Assembly: GCA_000827265.1 (NCBI GenBank) | Contig: KN834816.1 | Coordinates: forward strand, 235,414 to 299,413 | Length of the DNA: 64,000 bases | From: Collybiopsis luxurians FD-317 M1 | Taxonomy: Eukaryota; Basidiomycota; Agaricomycetes; Agaricales; Omphalotaceae | Direction of reading: 5' to 3' | In this document: positions 1 to 10,949 of the stretch, in pieces | Layout of the letters: each line of letters starts with the position of its first letter | Numbering within the stretch: position 1 is the first letter of the stretch | The notes under the pieces: generated by a model | Databases searched by the model: none | What the model saw: only the letters and a program-made list of their open reading frames with translations | What the model was told of the DNA's origin: nothing | Made by a program: the position numbers and the translations under genes

Positions 1-918
1 TTTACTGGACTGTGCCAGCGGTGATAATTCAATGCGCTAAGGAAAGCCTGATTGATAGTCCCTCCAATGAACTGAGGAGCAAGTTCATCGTTGTTAAGCA
101 TGTGGAAGAGGGAGTAAGGTTCGTCCTTGAGCCAGAAAAGATCGTGCGCCTTGATATCATATTTGATAGCATAGACAGTCGACTCGCAAGCGTTGTTGAT
201 GATCCTATTTTCATCGGGGAACTGGACTGGGCGAACCCCAGGCCTAAAAAGCCTAGTGAAAAAGTTATCCCAGGAAGTAAATCCGTGGTATTCAGCACTT
301 GGATCGCAAACAAAAGTGCTGTCAAAGTTCGGCATGGCTGCAGACGCAAGAGGTCCGAACCACCCATTATCCTCTGTGCTGAGGACATAACAAGACGCGG
401 GTGATACAAGGAATTCAGTCCACACATCGAACATCTTCTTGAACATGACATTGACTTTGGGGATCATGAATGCAGCTAGACCTGCCTGAGTACCCATTGG
501 CCAATCAAGAATGGCGTTGATAGGGAACCCAACCAGATCGTTCTCTTCATAGTCCGGGGCTTCACCAATTATGAGGTTGAACATATCCAACATTGTGATG
601 TAGTCGCGAATCTGCGAAAAAGGCATTAGCCCGCTGCCAATTTTGTCGATACAAACCAACCTGGGGTCTTCCTGTGGGGTCATTATTATAAGGCGGCTTA
701 GTTGGAACCTGCTCAAACATGGCATGAAAGTTCATCCATAGGTCGGCATCGTTTTCGATGAGCTGTTGAAATTCCTGAATGACAGGATGCCACTCGAAGT
801 CCCTGCGCCTGCGGCGCTCTGCGACTTTGGCCAACTTTTTGTTAATCCATCTTTGGATTACTCGGTGGTCTTTGGGGAGCCAATCACCGACGCGATGATG
901 AACGATGAGAGTAGACAT
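1..918 (-). CDS. PsiD-like / phosphatidylserine decarboxylase family enzyme, copy 1 (3' end outside window)
   Basis: Probable pyruvoyl-dependent decarboxylase of the soluble fungal branch that includes the tryptophan decarboxylase PsiD. Exon 1 is 918-661 (86 codons), followed by a 49-base intron (612-660, GTTGGT...CGCAG). Exon 2 runs from 611 open to the window edge with no stop, as checked codon by codon. Exon 1 holds the N-terminal domain of this branch (HHRVGDWLPKDHRV, then EWHPVIQEFQQLIEND). Exon 2 carries VGFPINAILDWPMGT, TSWDNFFTRLFRPG, NNACEST and YHRWHSPV, all shared with the neighbouring paralogue. The self-cleaving Ser motif near the C-terminus lies beyond base 1, so activity cannot be judged. 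No membrane segment or mitochondrial presequence is seen, unlike housekeeping PSD. The substrate (phospholipid or an aromatic amino acid) cannot be read from the sequence. Confidence 0.85.
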
Positions 919-1043
919 GATATGACGAGCTGCAGGTTGTATATCAGAGAAATCGGCAAGCAGAAGACGCGTCGTTATATCTTTTGGCTTACCGCAGTAG
1001 TTAAAAATGTAACCTCCGAGAGGAAAGTCTGTAAATGAGCATC

Positions 1044-1051
1044 CTTATATA
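1044..1051 (-). promoter_or_regulatory. TATA box of decarboxylase copy 1
   Basis: TATATAAG on the minus strand about 126 bases upstream of the ATG at 918. The paralogue at 3064 has a TATA box at a similar distance, which suggests the promoter was duplicated together with the gene. Confidence 0.5.
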
Positions 1052-1054
1052 CTT

Positions 1055-1764
1055 CAGCAAAGAAACTTCGCCGCTACCTTAGCAAGAATTCCAAAGATAT
1101 CGTGCAGTCATCTGAGTGTACCCAGTGGAGTAGCACGGACCAATTTGCTTCCAACTTAGGAGTAACACTGGGAATGGAACATAGGCGAGGTCCGGATTGC
1201 TGTGGCGCTAACTTCATCAAAGCTTTTCTCTCCCAGACATTATAGTGGCTATAGGAGGCGGTTACTTATTTCACTCGCAGCCCAGAAACCTAATGAAGAG
1301 AAGACCGCCCCATCCATTTAGTACCCAACAAAAACCTTATCCAACTCAATGCCATGAAGGAAGATTCAGCGGCTCAACAATGTTCGAGAAACGATTCTTT
1401 CATTCCGCCGTGAATACCGTGGATACTGCAGCAATTAAAAAGACCTAGACCTCCCTCCACAAACAAAAATTTGCGGTCGAAGGGCGCTTGGACTCCCAAG
1501 CATTCAGACGAAGAACGCCGTCGGTGGAGTTTGTGCCACTTTAGGAAAAGGTAGGATAATTCAAAATAATCGGGGCAAGGTGGCCGTCCTTACAATGAGT
1601 AATCCTTATGATTATGGTTTCACTATGCCACGTGAGGCTGACCCCTAAACTGCGATTTGCTCATTGAGATGATGAGACTTGAGATCGTCGAGGTGCAGTA
1701 CATATGCCACTATAATTATTCCCAACAACTCCACTGAAACGTGCTTCTTCCCTCTCCAGCCGTC
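1055..1764. other. Intergenic stretch between the two decarboxylase genes
   Basis: About 700 bases holding the upstream region of copy 1 and the 3' flank of copy 2. Short open frames here have no recognisable content. Nothing else was seen. Confidence 0.6.
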
Positions 1765-3064
1765 TTAATCTACTGTCCCAATGGGCGCATTAACCTGAAT
1801 CTTCGCGTCCACTTTGTAACTTGGGTCAAAATTAATCTTCACTCCAGGACGAAAAATTAAGCAATATGTCGATCCACCGAAATGGAACATCCCCAATTTG
1901 TCTCCTTTCTTAACCGTTTGCCATGCTTTGACCGTCACCTCATTCGTCGACACTTCCGCCATACCGACAGAAACGAAACACATCAAGCCGATATCGGGAT
2001 TGTCGCATTCAATGAAAATCAAGGAACGCGCGGCAACTTGGGTAAGGAACCCTTGGGAGCGGTTAGGTGCCGAAGTATCTGGGTGGGGGAATCCCATTGC
2101 AGGAGATTCTTCGTAATAAGTCCCGGGGACTAACACCGTCTTTACAATTTTCCCATTGACTGGGCTATGCCAGCGGTGATAGTCGAATGCACTGAGGAAG
2201 GCCTGGCACACTGTACCTCCAACGAATTGTGGAGCAAGTTCATCATTGGAAAGCATATGAAGGAGGGAGTACGGCTCCTCCTTGAGCCAAAAATGGTCGA
2301 GCTCCTTGACATCTTCCTTTATTGCATAGACAGTTGACTCGCAGGCGTTGTTAATTATACGATTATCTCCGGCTCCAACGATAGGGCGGATCCCAGGACG
2401 GAAGGTTCTAGTGAAGAAGTTATCCCAGGAGGTGTATCCATGATGCTCAGCACTGGGATCACAGACGAACGTATTGTCAAAGTCGGGTAGGTGATTCTGT
2501 GCGCGAGGACCAAACCAGCCATGCTCCCCTTTGTTGAGTACATAGCAAGACTCCTTCGACGTGAGGAAAGATGTCCAGATATCGAACATCTTTTTGAATT
2601 GTCTATTGACCTTGGGATTTGCGAGTGTGGCTAAGCCTGCTGGAGTGCCCATTGGCCAATCCAGAATAGCACTGATCGGAAACCCGACGTGGTCATGTTC
2701 AAGATCAGGAGCTTCAGTAAGGACACATTCGAACAAGCTTAGCATTTTCATGTAATTGTGGATCTGTGGCAAAAGATTTTGGTGTCTTCAACTGGATTGC
2801 TCCCATGAAGGTACATACTTGTGGCTTCCCCGACAGATCTTTATTGTAAGGAGGCTTGTTCGGGATCTGTTCAAACATTTCATGGAAACCCCTGTATAGC
2901 TCTGGATCCTCCTCGATAAGCTTTCGAAATTCCAGAATAACTGGATGCCATTCATGGGCTGCACGTTGCTCCGCTTTGGCCAACTTCTTTTCAAGCCAAG
3001 ATTCGAGGACCCGGTGATCTTTGGGTAGCCAGCCACCAACCCGATGATGGACCAAATGAGACAT
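1765..3064 (-). CDS. PsiD-like / phosphatidylserine decarboxylase family enzyme, copy 2 (complete)
   Basis: Complete 414-residue paralogue of the gene at 918. Exons are 3064-2819 (82 codons) and 2763-1765, joined in phase 0 across a 55-base intron (GTATGT...CCACAG). The N-terminal domain has HHRVGGWLPKDHRV and EWHPVILEFRKLIEED. The catalytic half has VGFPISAILDWPMGT, TSWDNFFTRTFRPG, NNACEST and YHRWHSPVNG. HFGGSTYCLIF follows near residue 380, where the Ser of GGST is the expected self-cleavage site that becomes the pyruvoyl group. The length fits the PsiD-type family (about 440 residues) and there is no membrane anchor. The enzyme is probably cytosolic and active. The family is secure. The substrate is not: PsiD decarboxylates tryptophan, but most relatives are uncharacterised. 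A TATA box lies upstream. Confidence 0.9.
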
Positions 3065-3210
3065 TTTACAAGTTTCTGGTAAGAAGTTGTGTGAAGAAGT
3101 CAGTCAAGGTTCCGGATAAGATGCGGCGGAAGTTGCGCGACGCACTGTATGGGACAGATATGGTTCCTTTGAGAAAGTGGCGAGTATCAACACTCTTGGT
3201 ATAGAAAGAG

Positions 3211-3218
3211 TATTTATA
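3211..3218 (-). promoter_or_regulatory. TATA box of decarboxylase copy 2
   Basis: TATAAATA on the minus strand about 147 bases upstream of the ATG at 3064. The rest of the 3065-3631 gap shows no gene; the open frame at 3280-3462 on the plus strand has no recognisable content. Confidence 0.5.
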
Positions 3219-3631
3219 GGATAGTCTTCCAGCAGGGAGTGCGTCGTTTATTGTCGAAGAATGAGATCATAGTTGTACAATGAACATAATCTTCTCCGAG
3301 CCGACTATAAAGCGTGAGATAAGCTTGAATTGCGTTCAGATTCAGCGGAAGCTGGACGCGCGGGAGGTGGGGTCACCTTGTGAGAGCAACGGAAATAGCA
3401 CTTATAGAGCATCGGATAACCTTGTAGTTGACCGAGAAAAGTTATGGAAGAACTTGAGCTAGTAATTGATGTCATGGATCTTGCATGGATTGGATAAATA
3501 AATTATTGAATACGCGGTCATAGTCACAGCACGGGATCTGAAGTCACATTGTCATCGATGACATTGAGTCAAACATTAGAACAAACGACATACTGTTCCG
3601 GCGTCGCCGTGTACATTATTATTACTATCGA

Positions 3632-5388
3632 CTAATCGACGATCTCGTTGAGACCAAATTCTGGCCGATCCCATCTCTGCGCAGGCTCCCAATCACCATT
3701 CAGGCTAGGCCTCACAAAGTACAGATCGGCGTCTATCACTGGCTTCCTCATTTTGGACAGAGTGACAAATCGAATTTGAGCCATCTGAATTGAACGTCCG
3801 CGCAATGCGCTTTGAAAGATCTGGAAATGATTGGCAAACAGGGCAGCATGGGAATTGTCCTCGCCCTCTGCCTCCGGACGACCTTTGATAAAGAACGATA
3901 ATTTGAGAAGAATTAGGTTTGAAAGGTTATTTGATATATTCTCGTAGACGGTACGCATGGTCTTTTGTATCACAGGCGTTCTATAATCAGCGCTGTTATC
4001 TGAAATTGAGAGTTTCCTGCACTCACAGAAATATCAAAAGTGGATTCTCCAACGTCCACGGGACACATGAAGCAGGTCAAGTGAGGACAAGCTTTGATGA
4101 TAGTCTGCAGAGTTGGCAGCCTAATTCCAACGGGTACTCCAGCGTTCGCCATTCGAAGGTCCTGGATGAAAAACCAGCGTAAAGTCCGTGTAGACCGAAG
4201 CGCGCTCTCCAAAAGTATCTCCTCGGATGGAAGGATGTCGTCTAGCAGTGTGAGGGACAGAGACCTCACCGGACGAACGCCAGATGAACAGAGAATTACA
4301 ACGTCATGCAGCAAACCACGAAGCTCTGAAAGTTTGGGAAGGATCTGGGGATTGACGGGACTGTGTAGTCCAGAAACAGGTATGTCGGGTTGGCCGAAAA
4401 ATTCGAAACTTGTGACATCTGGGTGGCGAAGGAAAAACGGTTCACACTCGTCGAATAGAAGCGAAGACTCCCAGTGATCGGCCATCATCAGCTCTTTCAG
4501 ACAGGGAAAAGTAAACGTTTGGTCATTTAAAATGCCTTGGATGGGCGACCTTCCTGGCATCAAAGAGTCCGGGGAGTCGAAACGGAATTGTGTAAGGTTT
4601 GGGCAAGATCTTTGTACTAGTCGAAGAATCTTGGCCACGAATTGAGGGTCGGCTGGAAAAGATATAACTCAATTCCGCTACGCTCTGATAAGGTATAAAA
4701 CAACTCACGAGGTGTAATATCCGGTGAGAAATATAGATCGAAGTTGCGCAGTGCAGGACCACATATCGCTTCCTGAGGATGCAAATTACGTGGGGAACAA
4801 ACTGTACTCAAGAAAGATACGAACGACAATCGCTAAACTCTTGCGCATAGTGCTGCTCGGAAAGGGACAAGAGAGACCCACTTCATCGATTGCCGAAAGC
4901 ACCGAAAAATTGGTGTTTCGGAAGGCGTCAGGAAGGGGAATGTGATTGGACCGATATAAGAATCTTTTAAGTCTCTTGGGCGGTGCGTAGAAGATGATAT
5001 TGTTGGCCGCTGCGGTGAGGAGCTTCTGAAGTGTAACGATATCGAGAGACATAGACCTTTTCGAAGATTTTCTCCTGAAGATCTTGCTTTGACCGAAAGG
5101 GCCGCCTCCAAGAACATACGCAGTGTCCCCATGCACAAAATCAAAATCAATACACTTGACGAACGAGGCGGGATGAGGATTGGTAAGAGGAAGTCGAGCT
5201 CTTTCCGTCAGAGCGAGCGTGAATAAGGTCGATAGGCCAACTTGTTCGTAAACCATCGGATTGGCAGCCGCATATGTCCTCCTACACACTTGAGCAAGGG
5301 TGCAAAGACTACCAGACTGAGTACTTTCTTTAGCAATTAGATGGTTCAGTTCGTAAGGTAATTTGGCAAATCCAGAGTCATGATTCAT
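3632..5388 (-). CDS. F-box-like protein, 528 residues
   Basis: Four exons: 5388-4882, 4832-4709, 4652-4027 and 3961-3632. They are joined by introns of 49, 56 and 65 bases and close to exactly 529 codons. The start MNHDSGFAKLPYELNHLIAK is an F-box-like N-terminus (L-P-x-E-L followed by a helix). The rest reads as a leucine-rich solenoid-like tail (SCPNLTQFRF, LRGLLHDVVILC, SLTLLDDI), common in agaric F-box families. Such proteins normally bind Skp1 and recruit targets for SCF ubiquitin ligases, but the target here is unknown. The first intron was chosen because it restores a good frame. The last acceptor ends in AAAAG rather than CAG/TAG, so that join is the least certain. The gene is divergent from the Ser-rich gene at 5764. 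Confidence 0.7.
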
Positions 5389-5701
5389 TGGGAGCTTGAA
5401 AGTCTGGCACTCTGATCTATGGTCAATGACGGTGGAAGGAAAGAAGCTTGGTCAGACTTAAGCAAGTCAGAAGCCGCGTCGCGTCATTTTCGGTCACGGG
5501 ATCTGAGCTCTCAACGCTCCCAGGCGCTCCCGTACACTTGGGCTACTTCAACTTGAACCAAAACCTCCATTTTTGTACACTTAACTTTCTATTCACCCCC
5601 ACGGAAACTCTTCGTTTTAAAGTAAGCTTCTTCCATTGAATTTGTGTCGGCGGTTCTCAGCGTGTTTCTGGGCGATTTTCCAAGCCGACATTTGTATGCA
5701 A

Positions 5702-5707
5702 TATAAA
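5702..5707 (+). promoter_or_regulatory. TATA box of the Ser/Pro-rich gene
   Basis: TATAAA 62 bases upstream of the ATG at 5764, inside the 375-base region shared with the divergent F-box gene. Confidence 0.5.
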
Positions 5708-5763
5708 TTGTATCACATTCTACTCTTAGCCTTCAACTACCACCTTCTCTCTATCAAATCTTT

Positions 5764-7227
5764 ATGCGTCTGACTCTGAATCCCTCTGCAACCACAATCC
5801 ACTCTTCCCTGGAACCGTCTGTCCCTCCCGAGCGCAACTCTCGCTCGAAAACCCCAATTCCTCGTCCAAGTTCTTCTAGATCGCTTTCTTATCTCGCTGG
5901 ATCTCGAACTCAGTCAGTGGCGAGCCATTCAAACTATACGGCGGGATTCTGGAGCTGGAACCCTGAAAAGGCAGAAATGGTTTTTTCCAGGAAAGTTAGG
6001 AACAGGGATGATGATCAAGAGGCTTCCAGCGGAAAGGTATGGTCCTACAGGGCTAATTTATCACTCGGTATTCATTGCAATTCTCAGAGCCCTGCCAAGG
6101 TGGGAATTACGACCGAGTCTCCGTCATCAGTTGGATCATCTACGCTCGCCTCGAGCATAGAACCCAATCTCAGTTCTATACATTGCAATCTGCCTACCGC
6201 ATGCGAGGTTGATTCACACTATCCGGAGCCATCTTTGCCGACATCTTCACCTCCCCCGCTACGATTCAACTCCGAGTTCACTGGATGGCTACTCCCAGGC
6301 GGTGTCGATACTTCTATTATTGATGAAGACTTTCCTGAACTGCCCGACCTTTCTGATTCGACTTTCGCTAACACGTCTACTGATTCCGATTTCGTCCCGC
6401 CGACGCCTCATCGTAATATTGGTCTGGGTCTGAACCTCGAAGTGCAAAGGAAAACCAAGATTCTGTGCCACGACGGAATCCTCTCGGAAACATTCTTGGA
6501 AGAGACCGTAGCCACTTTGAAGACTCTAGAACTTAACGGCGGAGGTCTGGATTGTTTTGTACCACAAGAGGTCGATACCAGCGCGAACGTTTTTATCGAC
6601 ACTCCGAAACCTATCAGTAACGGCTTGAAGAATCCCAGTGCTTCAAGGACCTCTCCTCTCCCGTCTATTCCTCGTACGGCCACTGCCTCAACGAAAAAGT
6701 TCAATATGCATCGTACCATCCAATGCTCGGAGGCGAGTCACTTGCAACACTCGCCAGATTCGCCTGCCCTCATCAAATCTCAAGCTAGTACACCGAAGCT
6801 CAAGACGAGGGCCGGGTTCAATAGACGGTCTGGTTCTGTTCCACGGTTTACTTCTACGTCTCCTCCCAAGCTATCGACCCAGCTTCATAGGTCCATGAGT
6901 CTTCAGAGGCGAGGGGGACGTGATGTGACGATTTCTACAATCTCTAGCGCTTTGAAGAAAAACTCTTCTTCGCCTACGAGCGAGGACGCTTCAAGATCTG
7001 CTGTGGGATCAACAAGAGTGTCAGGAGAATTCTCTAACTGTAAACGCTCTTCCGTTGGTAGGAGTCTTACTTCAGTTGAAGGCCAACGTGATGAAAAGGG
7101 TCCAGATTCGAGTAAAGATAGACATCGGTCGCCTTCGGAACGGCGGGGAAGGGTGACAGGGGCAAGAGATAGTTCCATAGCATCTGCGCGTTTGCCTTTG
7201 GAGAGGAGGAGGATATCCTGGAGGTAG
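5764..7227 (+). CDS. Ser/Pro-rich protein of unknown function
   Basis: An open frame of 487 codons, low in complexity and rich in Ser, Pro, Thr and Arg, with no domain that can be named. It probably contains one intron, 6037-6087 (GTATGG...TTCTCAG). That intron has a CTAAT branch-like motif and is 51 bases long, so it keeps the frame and leaves no stop; the spliced protein would be 470 residues. The middle holds an acidic patch (DEDFPELPDLSDSTF). The C-terminal third is basic and serine-rich (RSPSERRGRV, then LPLERRRISWR at the end), as in disordered regulatory proteins with many phosphorylation sites. The last codons and 3' flank are repeated near 9176 as part of a tandem duplication. Real coding is likely; the function is not known. 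Confidence 0.65.
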   Translation: MRLTLNPSATTIHSSLEPSVPPERNSRSKTPIPRPSSSRSLSYLAGSRTQSVASHSNYTAGFWSWNPEKAEMVFSRKVRNRDDDQEASSGKVWSYRANLSLGIHCNSQSPAKVGITTESPSSVGSSTLASSIEPNLSSIHCNLPTACEVDSHYPEPSLPTSSPPPLRFNSEFTGWLLPGGVDTSIIDEDFPELPDLSDSTFANTSTDSDFVPPTPHRNIGLGLNLEVQRKTKILCHDGILSETFLEETVATLKTLELNGGGLDCFVPQEVDTSANVFIDTPKPISNGLKNPSASRTSPLPSIPRTATASTKKFNMHRTIQCSEASHLQHSPDSPALIKSQASTPKLKTRAGFNRRSGSVPRFTSTSPPKLSTQLHRSMSLQRRGGRDVTISTISSALKKNSSSPTSEDASRSAVGSTRVSGEFSNCKRSSVGRSLTSVEGQRDEKGPDSSKDRHRSPSERRGRVTGARDSSIASARLPLERRRISWR

Positions 7228-7579
7228 GCCGGGTTGAATTAGTACGAGCCGTGGTCTAGATGAATCTGTAAATTCGAGCGATTTTGTACTTCAGAATTCG
7301 GACATTGTATTCATCACTCTCGTAGAACAGTGGAATAGAGGTGAATGTGAGCTTCTTTTGTAGATCAAATTTGTGTTCAATGATTTGTCGTGCATTCATT
7401 AATATTCAGGTCCCAGGAATAAGGGCGCGAACTGTCACGCGTCGTCACGATTTGTTGAGATATCACGTGTTGAGTGCTTGCCAATTCAACTATCAACTTC
7501 ACGGTGATTCCACGCTTTGAAGTTATTGAGTCACCTCGCCCTAGCACTGACCTCTCAAAAGCCCCGGAACGGATTCTCT

Positions 7580-8713
7580 ATGCCGTTTACGTTGGAAGGA
7601 GAGGATCCCGAACTGGTCAGTACTTGTTAATTGCAAACAAAAGCGAAACCCACAACTAGCATTTTTCAGTCTACACTTTCTTTCTTTTCGACCCTGACAA
7701 TTACCGCCAATATCGATAAAGAAAAATCTTTATTCAGCCTTGATTTGTCTAGGTCAGAGGCATTTCCTTCACGCCGATTTGAGACACACAATTATCTGTT
7801 TCATCCGTGCGAGGCCTTCATCGCTTATCCGGTCCCACACGATGCTGCTCATCTCCAACTTGCGCTAGGTGAATGCTTAGGTGAAGGAAGAACTGGGAAA
7901 GTCTATTCAGCTCACGTTCTTGGTCCCTTACCCAATCTTCCTTCACCTATCCCGTCCGAACTTGTGGTCAAATTCGCGAAACTAAACCATTGTCGAAACC
8001 TTGCTCGTGAAGCTTGGGTATACAACTTCCTTGATAGACAGACCAAGTATGAACCTGTCGGGACCATCGTTCCTCGGTGTTATGGATTCTTCACGGCCAA
8101 GTTGGCCGATTGCGATTTGGATTTGGATTTGGATCCATTAGTCGAGGATGAGTTACCCTGGTCGATTCCAGAGTGGGAGGAGTATCCTGAACAAGACGAT
8201 ACCCTGACAGACGACAATGAAGACGAGATTGTGGAGCCTTCTGAGTGGGCACTTGAGGAATGGATAACCAAGGACCGCTCAAAGTGGAACACTTGGGAAC
8301 CGGATCCTGAAGACCCACTCGTAGCCGTGATCCTATTAGAAAAGGGTGGTGAAACGTACAGCCAGATCGATGATAAAGATCCACTCGTAAGGTGCGTGTC
8401 TGCAAAGTCATCTCTTGTTCTCTTCCTGATTCATTGTTTATACTTTAGGGAGGATGTTGAACTTGCTCTCTGGGATTTGGTTCATGCAGGTGTCGTTCAC
8501 GACGACTTTCGCATGGCCAATATCGTACGCGCCCCAACCACAGCCAAGTTTTGTCGCCGTCATGAGCGGGTGCATCAGTGGTGTATCATCGATTTCAATA
8601 GAGCATGGGTCGTAGACCTAGGCAGAGAACAGTTACCATCTGCGTTAAAGCTTATGCATTCGTTCATAGGTTACCAAGAGATGTACTTTTACGGGTGGAA
8701 CCCTAACGATTAA
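7580..8713 (+). CDS. Degenerate protein-kinase-like protein, tandem copy 1
   Basis: Three exons, 7580-7615, 7670-8391 and 8449-8713, give 340 residues. The introns are 54 bases (GTCAGT...TTTCAG) and 57 bases (GTGCGT...TTTAG). The ATG at 7580 (MPFTLEGEDPEL) was preferred because all three copies in the cluster share this small first exon. Kinase-like landmarks appear in order: GEGRTGKVYSA near residue 82 (glycine loop), ELVVKFAK near 113 (ATP-binding Lys position), VAVILLEKGG (hinge region), HAGVVHDDFRMANIV (catalytic loop with HDD for HRD and a conserved Asn) and IIDFNRAW (DFG position, now DFN). A long acidic insert separates the lobes. The altered motifs suggest a pseudokinase or an atypical small-molecule kinase. 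The second intron is in-frame and stopless. No trustworthy family name can be given. Confidence 0.75.
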
Positions 8714-8949
8714 CTTTTTGCATTCCAATATATTCTGGTACAAGCATTCGAAATGCCTTATCAATTCCACGGCTGGTTGAGAACTTCTGCAAAGACGAAA
8801 GCAAATTAGACTCGACCCGGCCAAGTTGCAATATTGGAGACCTCTATCTTGGAGCGAAAACCCATTTTACCGTCAGACCCTTCTACCGCTGTCTAGAATA
8901 TTATCATTATGCGTAAAGCTCTACGCAAACAACTGCTTCCAACTCTGAT

Positions 8950-9160
8950 TAGTATTTCTTCATATTTCGTCTTCCAATCCCAGTTTGTACAATATCGTTT
9001 TCACTGGAATAGCAGCTTCAAAGCCATTCGATGTGCCTATGATAACAGTTTTCTATAGTCTCGTTAACCTAACACCAAGCTTCAATTTTTTTCTCTATCT
9101 CTTCTCTCCAAGTTCGACGAGGACGACAGTCCGACTTCCCATTTATGTGGTGCCGGTCTG
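8950..9160 (-). pseudogene. YggS/PLPBP-family gene fragment, tandem copy 1
   Basis: This stretch resembles the 3' end of the intact YggS-family gene (17672-17895) on the same strand. Read on the minus strand, it keeps parts of the family's C-terminal signature (around MGM-S-FEAA and GSDIVRVGTGI) with substitutions and indels. It is decayed, has no start and sits antisense just downstream of the kinase-like gene. The second tandem unit holds a better preserved version. Positions are approximate. Confidence 0.6.
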
Positions 9161-9581
9161 CCCAGTACAAACCAGAGGAAGAGGATATCCTGGAGGTAAG
9201 CTGGGTTGAATCAGTACGGGCCTTTTGCACTGCGGTCTAGAATCTTCTAGATGAATCTATAAATTCGAGCGATTTTGTACTTCACAATTCGGACACTGTA
9301 GTCTTCACTCCCATAGAAAATTGGATTAGAGGCGAATCTGAGCTCCTTTTGTTGATAAATCTGTGTTCAATGATATATCTATCAAAGCCGTTTGCCGTGT
9401 ATCCAGGTCCCAGGAATGAGGGCGCGAACTGTCACGCGTCGTCACGCTATGTTGAGATATCATGCGTTGATTACTTGTCAATTCATTGTTCAACTATCAA
9501 CTGCACGCTTTGAAATTATTAGTCACCTCGCCTCAATAATTCTTCGCTTACCGCTGAAAAGTACGCTATAACGGATTCTCT

Positions 9582-10715
9582 ATGTCGTTTACGTTGGAAG
9601 GAGAGGATTCCGAACTGGTCAGTACTTGTTAATTGCAAACAAAAGCGAAGCCCACAACTGACATTTTTAAGTCCACACTTTCTTTCTTTTCGACCCTGAC
9701 AATTACCGCCAATACTAACAAAGAGAAATCTTTATTCAGCCTTGATCTACGTAGATCAGAGGCATTTCCTTCACGCCGATTCGAAACACATAACTATCGG
9801 TTTCATCCGTGGGACGCCTTCATCGCTTGTCCGGTCCCACAAGCTGCTGCTCATCTCCAACTTGTGCTAGGTGAATGTTTAGGTGAAGGAAGAACCGGGA
9901 AAGTCTATTCAGCTCACGTTCTTGGTCCCTTACCCAGTCTTCCTTCATCTATCCCATCCGAGCTTGTGGTCAAATTCGCAAAACTGAACCATTGTCGAAA
10001 CCTTGCTCGTGAAGCTTGGGTATACAACTTTCTTGATAGACAACCCAAGTATGAACCTGTCGGGACCATCGTTCCTCGGTGTTATGGATTCTTCACGGCC
10101 AAATTGGCCGATTGCGATTTGGATCTGGATTTGGATCCATTAGCTGAGGATGAGTTACCCTGGTCGATTCCAGAGTGGGAGGAGTATCCTGAACAAGACG
10201 ATACCCTGATAGACGACAACGACGACGAGTTTATAGAGCCTTCTGAGTGGGCACTTGAGGAATGGATAACCAAGGACCGCTCAAAGTGGAACACTTGGGA
10301 ACCGGATCCTGAAGACCCACTCGTAGCTGTGCTCTTATTAGAAAAAGGAGGTGAAATGTACAACGAAGTCGATGATAAAGATCCGCTCGTAAAGTGCGTA
10401 TCCGCAAAGTCATCTCTTGTTCTCTTCCTGATTCATTGTTTATACTTTAGGGAGGATATTGAACTTGTTCTCTGGGATTTGGTTCATGCAGGCGTCATTC
10501 ACAACGACTTTCGCATGGCCAATATCGTACGCGCCCCAACCACAGCCAAGTTCTGCCGCCGCCATGAGCGGGTGCATCAGTGGAGTATCATCGATTTCAA
10601 TAGGGCTTGTGTCGTAGACCTAAGCAGAGAGCGATTACCATCCGCGTTAAAGCTTATGCATTCATTCATAGGTTACCAAGAGATGTACTTTTACGGGTGG
10701 AACCCTAACGATTAA
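9582..10715 (+). CDS. Degenerate protein-kinase-like protein, tandem copy 2
   Basis: Same three-exon structure as the copy at 7580: exons 9582-9617, 9672-10393 and 10451-10715, again exactly 340 residues. The reading frame is intact and most base differences from copy 1 are silent or conservative, so selection on the protein is likely. Motifs are GEGRTGKVYSA, ELVVKFAK, VAVLLLEKGG, HAGVIHNDFRMANIV (HND instead of HDD) and IIDFNRAC. The HDD-to-HND change removes one acidic residue of the catalytic loop while the second Asp stays, so the copies may differ in activity. The first intron ends in TTTTTAAG rather than the TTTTTCAG of copy 1, which could weaken splicing. An antisense YggS-family fragment follows downstream. 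Confidence 0.72.
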
Positions 10716-10949
10716 CTTTTTGTATTCCAATTCATCCTGGTACAAGCATTCGAAATGTCTCATCAATTCCACGTCTGGTTATAGTTTTGAGAATTTCTGC
10801 AAAGATGAAGGCAAATTAGACTCGACCCGGCTAGGTTGCAATACTGGAGATCTCTTCGAGCGAAAAACTATTTTACCGTCAGACCCTTTTATCGCCGTCT
10901 AGAATATTACGCTATAGCTCTACGCAAACGACTACCTCCAACTCTTCTT

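Larger units (their letters stand above)
7201..9175 (+). repeat. Tandem duplication, unit 1 (about 2 kb)
   Basis: The unit runs from the last codons of the Ser/Pro-rich gene (GAGGATATCCTGGAGG) through a kinase-like gene to a fragment of a YggS-family gene, ending at CAGTACAAACCA near 9175. Unit 2 starts directly afterwards with the same sequence and the same order. Divergence between units is modest: many synonymous and some amino-acid changes, with both kinase-like frames conserved. It is therefore not an assembly echo of identical sequence. Confidence 0.85.

Noticed and set aside
12..451. Open frames of 130 and 140 codons on both strands at the window start
   Set aside because: They are shadows of the decarboxylase exon 2, whose minus-strand frame is open from 611 to the edge with family motifs throughout.
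3280..3462. Plus-strand frame upstream of decarboxylase copy 2
   Set aside because: Falls over the promoter region with no coding features or homologous counterpart in the copy 1 promoter.
8985..9209. Plus-strand frame after kinase-like copy 1
   Set aside because: Lies over the decayed YggS-family fragment on the opposite strand and the duplicated 3' flank; not conserved in frame in unit 2.
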